10,022 bases of DNA from contig JAAYYX010000076.1 in NCBI GenBank assembly GCA_012515135.1, positions 1 through 10,022 of the forward strand, read 5' to 3'. Below the pieces are notes generated by a model. The model did not search any database and was not told the origin of the DNA. It was given only the letters and a program-made list of their open reading frames with translations. Position 1 is the first letter of the stretch. Every line of letters begins with the position of its first letter. The DNA comes from Clostridiales bacterium (GTDB lineage Bacteria > Bacillota > Clostridia > Peptostreptococcales > Anaerovoracaceae). Positions 6,968 through 10,022 of this stretch are shown piece by piece. Both the position numbers and the translations under genes were made by a program.

Positions 6968-6988
6968 CATGTAAAGAAAATTTACATG
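6968..6988. promoter_or_regulatory. perfect inverted repeat abutting the -35 of the amidohydrolase promoter
   Basis: CATGTAAA (6968-6975) and TTTACATG (6981-6988) are exact 8-base inverse copies around GAAAA. The element touches the upstream edge of the -35, a typical site for an activator or a repressor. It could also be a weak hairpin at the end of the cyclophilin transcript, 25 bases after that stop, but it is not followed by a T-run on the minus strand, so an operator is the better reading. Confidence 0.45.
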
Positions 6989-7013
6989 CCCCGTACCAGC
7001 ATTCCCAAATGTA

Positions 7014-7496
7014 TTATTCATTCAGCACCGTCAGTTTTTTTATTTTCTGAGGCTCTTTCGGTTTGTCTCTCATATCTCTTTTGGTGCTTACTATCCTGTC
7101 AGCCTCTTCCATCCCCTCTGTTATTCTGCCGAAGGCTGCATACTGTCCGTCAAGGTAGGGTGCATCATCCACCATTATGAAAAACTGAGATCCTGCAGAG
7201 TTGGGGTTTGCCGCTCTGGCCATTGACAGCACTCCTCTTTCATGAAGAAGATCGTTTTCAACTCCGTTGTCTGAAAATTCTCCTTCTATGGTATGCCCCG
7301 GTCCTCCTGTTCCATCCCCCCTGGGGCATCCTCCCTGTATCATGAAGCCCGGGATGACCCGGTGAAACAAGAGTCCGTCATAAAACCCCTTGTTGGCCAG
7401 GGCCTCAAAATTGGCCACTGTCTTTGGTGCTGTGTTTTCATAAAGTTCACCCTTCATTATCCGGCCGTTTTCCATTTCGATCATGATTTTTTTCAT
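7014..7496 (-). CDS. cyclophilin-type peptidyl-prolyl cis-trans isomerase
   Basis: Catalyses cis-trans isomerisation of Xaa-Pro bonds and assists protein folding. There is no signal peptide, so it is cytoplasmic. At 160 residues it is a single cyclophilin domain (PpiB-like). Active-site residues are present: FHRVIPGFMIQGG (44-56) carries the catalytic Arg46, Phe51 and Gln54, and SMARAANPNSAGSQFF (91-106) carries Gln104 and Phe106. The GDGTGGPG segment typical of bacterial cyclophilins lies between. The start follows AAGGAGA (7504-7510) by 7 bases, and the gap from the NUDIX stop is 4 bases, so it is the last gene of the proS-led run. No convincing terminator follows it; the next 175 bases hold the amidohydrolase promoter. 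Confidence 0.95.
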   Translation of the reverse strand: MKKIMIEMENGRIMKGELYENTAPKTVANFEALANKGFYDGLLFHRVIPGFMIQGGCPRGDGTGGPGHTIEGEFSDNGVENDLLHERGVLSMARAANPNSAGSQFFIMVDDAPYLDGQYAAFGRITEGMEEADRIVSTKRDMRDKPKEPQKIKKLTVLNE

Positions 7497-7500
7497 TTTA

Positions 7501-7956
7501 TTATCTCCTTATCTTAAAAACTTCATGCTTTGGTGTTCCGCTTTCTATAAATCTCCACAACTCGTCTCTCAGATATTCCGGATAAAGATTTTCTGTTTTC
7601 TTTATTTCTTCTTTGTCCATGAAGCGGACTTCCCTGATGACCTGCTCATTTCTTTCTCTTTCGGGATCATCTCCTTTTTTGAGGCTGCCTCCCTTTATTT
7701 CACCCATGAAAAAATTAACGAATCTTTGCTCTTTGTCTTCTCTTATCTGCTCCACATGCCAAATAAGCATGCCTATTTCCACATCAAGGCCTGTTTCTTC
7801 CTTTATTTCTCTTGCAGCAGCCTGCCTGGAATCTTCATTTTCTTCAATGCCCCCTCCCGGAAGCATCCATATATCTTTGCCCTCATGATGCTGCCGCACC
7901 ATCAGAACTCTTTTTGCCTCATCGAGGATCACTGTCCTGGCTCCGCCTATCCACAT
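7501..7956 (-). CDS. NUDIX hydrolase
   Basis: Hydrolyses a nucleoside diphosphate linked to some group X; the exact substrate cannot be told from the sequence. The 151-residue single-domain protein has a complete NUDIX box from Gly35 to Leu57, with Glu41 and the REIKEETGL core (49-57) supplying the metal-binding glutamates. WMLPGGGIEENE precedes it. The N-terminal strand (ARTVILDEAKRVLMVRQ) is typical of the MutT/ADP-ribose pyrophosphatase-like group. The ATG lies within the end of the upstream transporter gene (10-base overlap) and follows AGGAG (7964-7968) by 7 bases, so translation is likely coupled. Housekeeping clean-up of nucleotide derivatives is a guess. Confidence 0.92.
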   Translation of the reverse strand: MWIGGARTVILDEAKRVLMVRQHHEGKDIWMLPGGGIEENEDSRQAAAREIKEETGLDVEIGMLIWHVEQIREDKEQRFVNFFMGEIKGGSLKKGDDPERERNEQVIREVRFMDKEEIKKTENLYPEYLRDELWRFIESGTPKHEVFKIRR

Positions 7957-8486
7957 AAAAATGCTCCTGCTGTTCCCATTACTACTATTATAATGATGGG
8001 ATTTATTTTGAATTTACCCGACAATATAAGGGTTATTATAAATATCCCCAGGGGGATAAGGTCCACAGAAAAAGGGGCCAGTCTATATATTGAGGTGCCG
8101 GCGATAAAAATCACAGCCGCTGAAATAAGGCCAATCACCGTAGGCCTCATTCCCTCAAACAGTCCCTGCACTATCCTGCTCTCCCTGTACCTTCCCATAA
8201 ATTTCATCACGAGGAGTACTATTATGAATGAAGGAAGTGCGATGGAAAAAGCGGCCAGTATGCCTCCTGGTATACCTGCATATTCAAGACCCGTGTAGGT
8301 TGCGGCATTGGGAGCCACTGCACCTGGTACTGCCTGGGAAACGGCAATAAGGTCTGAGAATTTTTCCGGAGACAGCATATGATATTCCTGTACCATTTGA
8401 AAGATCAGAGGCAGCATCGCTATCCCGCCTCCGAAGCTGAAAGCTCCGATAAAGAAAAAAACCATGATCAGGTGAAGAAATTTCAT
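7947..8486 (-). CDS. chromate transporter family protein, second half-size subunit
   Basis: Membrane protein of the CHR family, 179 residues, a single CHR domain as in the short-chain CHR pairs that work as two different subunits. It shows the family pattern: an early hydrophobic helix followed by FSFGGG (16-21), then QAVPGAVAPNAATY (51-64), and further hydrophobic segments from about residue 73 to the end, consistent with about five or six membrane spans. The start overlaps the preceding subunit's stop in ATGA (4 bases). Family members export chromate, or possibly import sulfate; the natural substrate here is unknown. It is paired with the next gene upstream and probably forms a heteromer with it in the inner membrane. 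The motif reads PGA rather than the classic PGP. Confidence 0.9.
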   Translation of the reverse strand: MKFLHLIMVFFFIGAFSFGGGIAMLPLIFQMVQEYHMLSPEKFSDLIAVSQAVPGAVAPNAATYTGLEYAGIPGGILAAFSIALPSFIIVLLVMKFMGRYRESRIVQGLFEGMRPTVIGLISAAVIFIAGTSIYRLAPFSVDLIPLGIFIITLILSGKFKINPIIIIVVMGTAGAFLCG

Positions 8487-9061
8487 TGGTGGTCACCTGC
8501 CTCTGCTCTTTTTCTTTTTACTGCCGTATATATTATACCTGCCGTTCCTCCCAGTATGATGGGTATAACAGCCATTATTTCAAATATGCCTATGGCGACA
8601 AAAACCAGAAGTGCCACTGTCCAGTGGAATGGGTTTTTTAATACTTTTTTGGCCATACCGAAAACAGTAACCGCTATCAGTCCGCAGGCGGAAGCTTTTA
8701 TGGCTGTAAATGCTCCGCTGATATAAGTGTTTTCACCCAGTGCCCCAAGAAGAAGCACAACTGCGGTAATGCATAAGATCGAAGGCATCAGCATTCCTGC
8801 AGTTGCCACGGCGGCTCCCGCTATGCCGTTTCTCTTATTGCCGATAAATGTGGCCGCATTGACGGCAACGGCCCCGGGAAGCGCCTGGCAGACGGCCAGG
8901 CAGTCTATCATCTCTGTTTCATTCAGCCATTTTTTTTCTTCAACGATAACTCTTTGTATTATGGGGATCATGGCATATCCGCCGCCTACAGTAAAAAAGC
9001 CGGTTTTAAAAAAAGCAAGAAACAGAACAAACAGTTCCTTTGCCTTGTTTTTTTTTGTCAT
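8483..9061 (-). CDS. chromate transporter family protein, first half-size subunit
   Basis: Membrane protein of the CHR family with one CHR domain, 192 residues. A short basic N-terminus (MTKKNKAKE) leads into a hydrophobic helix and FTVGGG (23-28), followed by QALPGAVAVNAATF (59-72) and hydrophobic stretches around 79-108, 120-136 and 145-182; a basic tail (KRKRAEAGDHQ) ends it. It is clearly homologous to the following gene but not a close copy, as expected for an old duplicated pair in which the two halves together equal a full-length ChrA. Its ATG overlaps the proS stop by one base (TAATG), after a weak GGGGA site, so it relies on coupling to proS translation. Substrate unproven. Confidence 0.9.
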   Translation of the reverse strand: MTKKNKAKELFVLFLAFFKTGFFTVGGGYAMIPIIQRVIVEEKKWLNETEMIDCLAVCQALPGAVAVNAATFIGNKRNGIAGAAVATAGMLMPSILCITAVVLLLGALGENTYISGAFTAIKASACGLIAVTVFGMAKKVLKNPFHWTVALLVFVAIGIFEIMAVIPIILGGTAGIIYTAVKRKRAEAGDHQ

Positions 9062-10022
9062 TATTTTTCCCCGTTTATCATGTCCACGGTCCTCTTGATG
9101 GCTTCATCAAATGTTATTTCTTCTTTTTCGGATCCGCGGCGGAGTTTGTATTCTGCTTTTCCTTCTGCAGAACCTCTTCCCACGGTTATCTGTACAGGTA
9201 TGCCTATCAGATCCGCATCCTTGAATTTTACTCCCGGTCTTTCATCCCGATCATCCAGCAACACATCTGCTCCGGCCTTCTTGAGCTCGCTGTAAAGCCT
9301 TTCGCCCTCTTTCATCTGAATTTTATCGGAAGTTTTTACAATGATTATTATCACTTGATAAGGAGCAACTGATAAAGGCCAAATTATGCCGTCATCATCA
9401 TGATGCTGTTCTACTATGGCTGCCAGAGTCCTTGTAACTCCTATTCCGTAGCATCCCATTACTATGGGTCTGCTTTGCTGGTTCTCATCCTTATAATATG
9501 CTCCCATTGATTCACTGTATTTTGTCCCCAGCTTGAATACCTGACCAACCTCTATTCCTCTTGCGATTTTCACCGGTTCTCCGCACGAAGGGCAGGGATC
9601 GTTTTCCTGAATGAGCTTTATATCCGATATTATATCTGCTTCATAGTCTCTTCCATAGTTTACGTTCTTTAGATGAAGATCCTTTTTACATGCACCGGCG
9701 CAAAGATTTTTCTGTCCGATCAGTTCACTGTCCACGACTAAAGTCAAGTCATGAAGCCCAACAGGTCCCGTAAATCCTCCGACGCATCCTGTGGCTGGGC
9801 CCATTTTACCCTCGTCGGCAAAATCTATTGAATGTTCGGGTATCCCAAGGGCATTTACAAGTTTCACCATGTTAAGCTCTCTGTCTCCCCTTATAAACGC
9901 TGCCACATATCCGTTTTCTTTTTCCCCGTTGTCGTAGGTGACAAAAAGAAGCGCCTTTATAGTCCGGTCTTTATTGAGGCCCAGGTATGCGGCCACATCC
10001 TCTATGGTCTTCATGTCAGGGG
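9061..10022 (-). CDS. proS: prolyl-tRNA synthetase, C-terminal part (start outside window)
   Basis: Charges tRNA-Pro with proline in the cytoplasm. The window holds about the last 319 residues; the frame stays open through the right edge with Pro-Asp before the first visible Met, which is internal and not a start. The visible order is: the bacterial insertion (editing, YbaK-like) domain beginning MKTIEDVAAYLG, including RTIKALLF, GDRELNMVKL and GPVGLHDL; a CPSCGEP segment; return to the class II catalytic core with EVGQVFKLGTKYSESM and motif 3 GCYGIGVTRTLAAIVEQHH (GIGVTR at about 9430-9447); then the anticodon-binding domain from APYQV to the end. The insertion domain marks the bacterial ProS form that can remove misloaded alanine. 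Its stop overlaps the next start in TAATG, tying this essential gene to the transporter operon. Confidence 0.97.
   Translation of the reverse strand, partial: PDMKTIEDVAAYLGLNKDRTIKALLFVTYDNGEKENGYVAAFIRGDRELNMVKLVNALGIPEHSIDFADEGKMGPATGCVGGFTGPVGLHDLTLVVDSELIGQKNLCAGACKKDLHLKNVNYGRDYEADIISDIKLIQENDPCPSCGEPVKIARGIEVGQVFKLGTKYSESMGAYYKDENQQSRPIVMGCYGIGVTRTLAAIVEQHHDDDGIIWPLSVAPYQVIIIIVKTSDKIQMKEGERLYSELKKAGADVLLDDRDERPGVKFKDADLIGIPVQITVGRGSAEGKAEYKLRRGSEKEEITFDEAIKRTVDMINGEK

Noticed and set aside
6839..7013. Terminator for the proS operon
   Set aside because: The only good hairpin (6968-6988) has no T-run after it on the minus strand and abuts a promoter, so I called it an operator-like element.
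7483..8298. Open frame of 271 codons on the plus strand
   Set aside because: It runs opposite the NUDIX gene and the second CHR subunit, both well supported; its hydrophobic look comes from the complement of membrane codons.
9061..10014. Complete 317-residue ProS starting at 10014
   Set aside because: The frame continues upstream to the window edge, and the visible protein begins in the insertion domain, lacking class II motifs 1 and 2, so the Met is internal.

Overview
The window looks like bacterial chromosome from an anaerobic, moderately AT-rich member of the Bacillota (probably Clostridia). The support is indirect: strong AAGGAGG ribosome-binding sites, a TTG start, frequent ATA/AGA codons, a 4Fe-4S PreT/PreA pair, paired half-size CHR transporters and a ProS with the bacterial insertion domain. 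Every gene I can support lies on the minus strand, so transcription runs from high to low coordinates. I see no mobile element, RNA gene, CRISPR array or origin.

Region A (10022 to 7014) is one tightly packed run: the C-terminal part of prolyl-tRNA synthetase (proS), two half-length chromate-family transporter subunits, a NUDIX hydrolase and a cyclophilin-type peptidyl-prolyl isomerase. The first four genes overlap by 1, 4 and 10 bases, and the last gap is 4 bases, so co-transcription and translational coupling are likely.

Region B (7013 to 2702) is the pyrimidine or ureido-compound part. An M20-family Zn amidohydrolase of the N-carbamoyl amino acid / beta-ureidopropionase type (6838-5555) has its own promoter, with a perfect 8-bp-arm inverted repeat directly upstream of the -35, and ends at a strong rho-independent terminator (5500-5542). 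Next come a separate promoter, a leader of about 100 bases with two inverted repeats, and preT-preA, the two subunits of NAD-dependent dihydropyrimidine dehydrogenase. preT starts at TTG. PreTA would reduce uracil or thymine to the dihydropyrimidine, and the amidohydrolase could remove the carbamoyl group at the last step. The middle enzyme, dihydropyrimidinase, is not in this window, so the complete pathway is inferred, not shown. A 13-bp hairpin (2702-2731) follows preA.

Region C (2658 to 1) has an extended -10 promoter driving cysK (cysteine synthase) and, 22 bases after it, an MBL-fold/beta-CASP hydrolase of the YSH1 type whose last residues run off the left edge.

Nothing here amounts to an obviously new system. 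The most useful leads are the palindromic elements at three promoters (amidohydrolase, preTA, cysK), the incomplete pyrimidine pathway, and the housekeeping gene proS heading an overlapping transporter operon.
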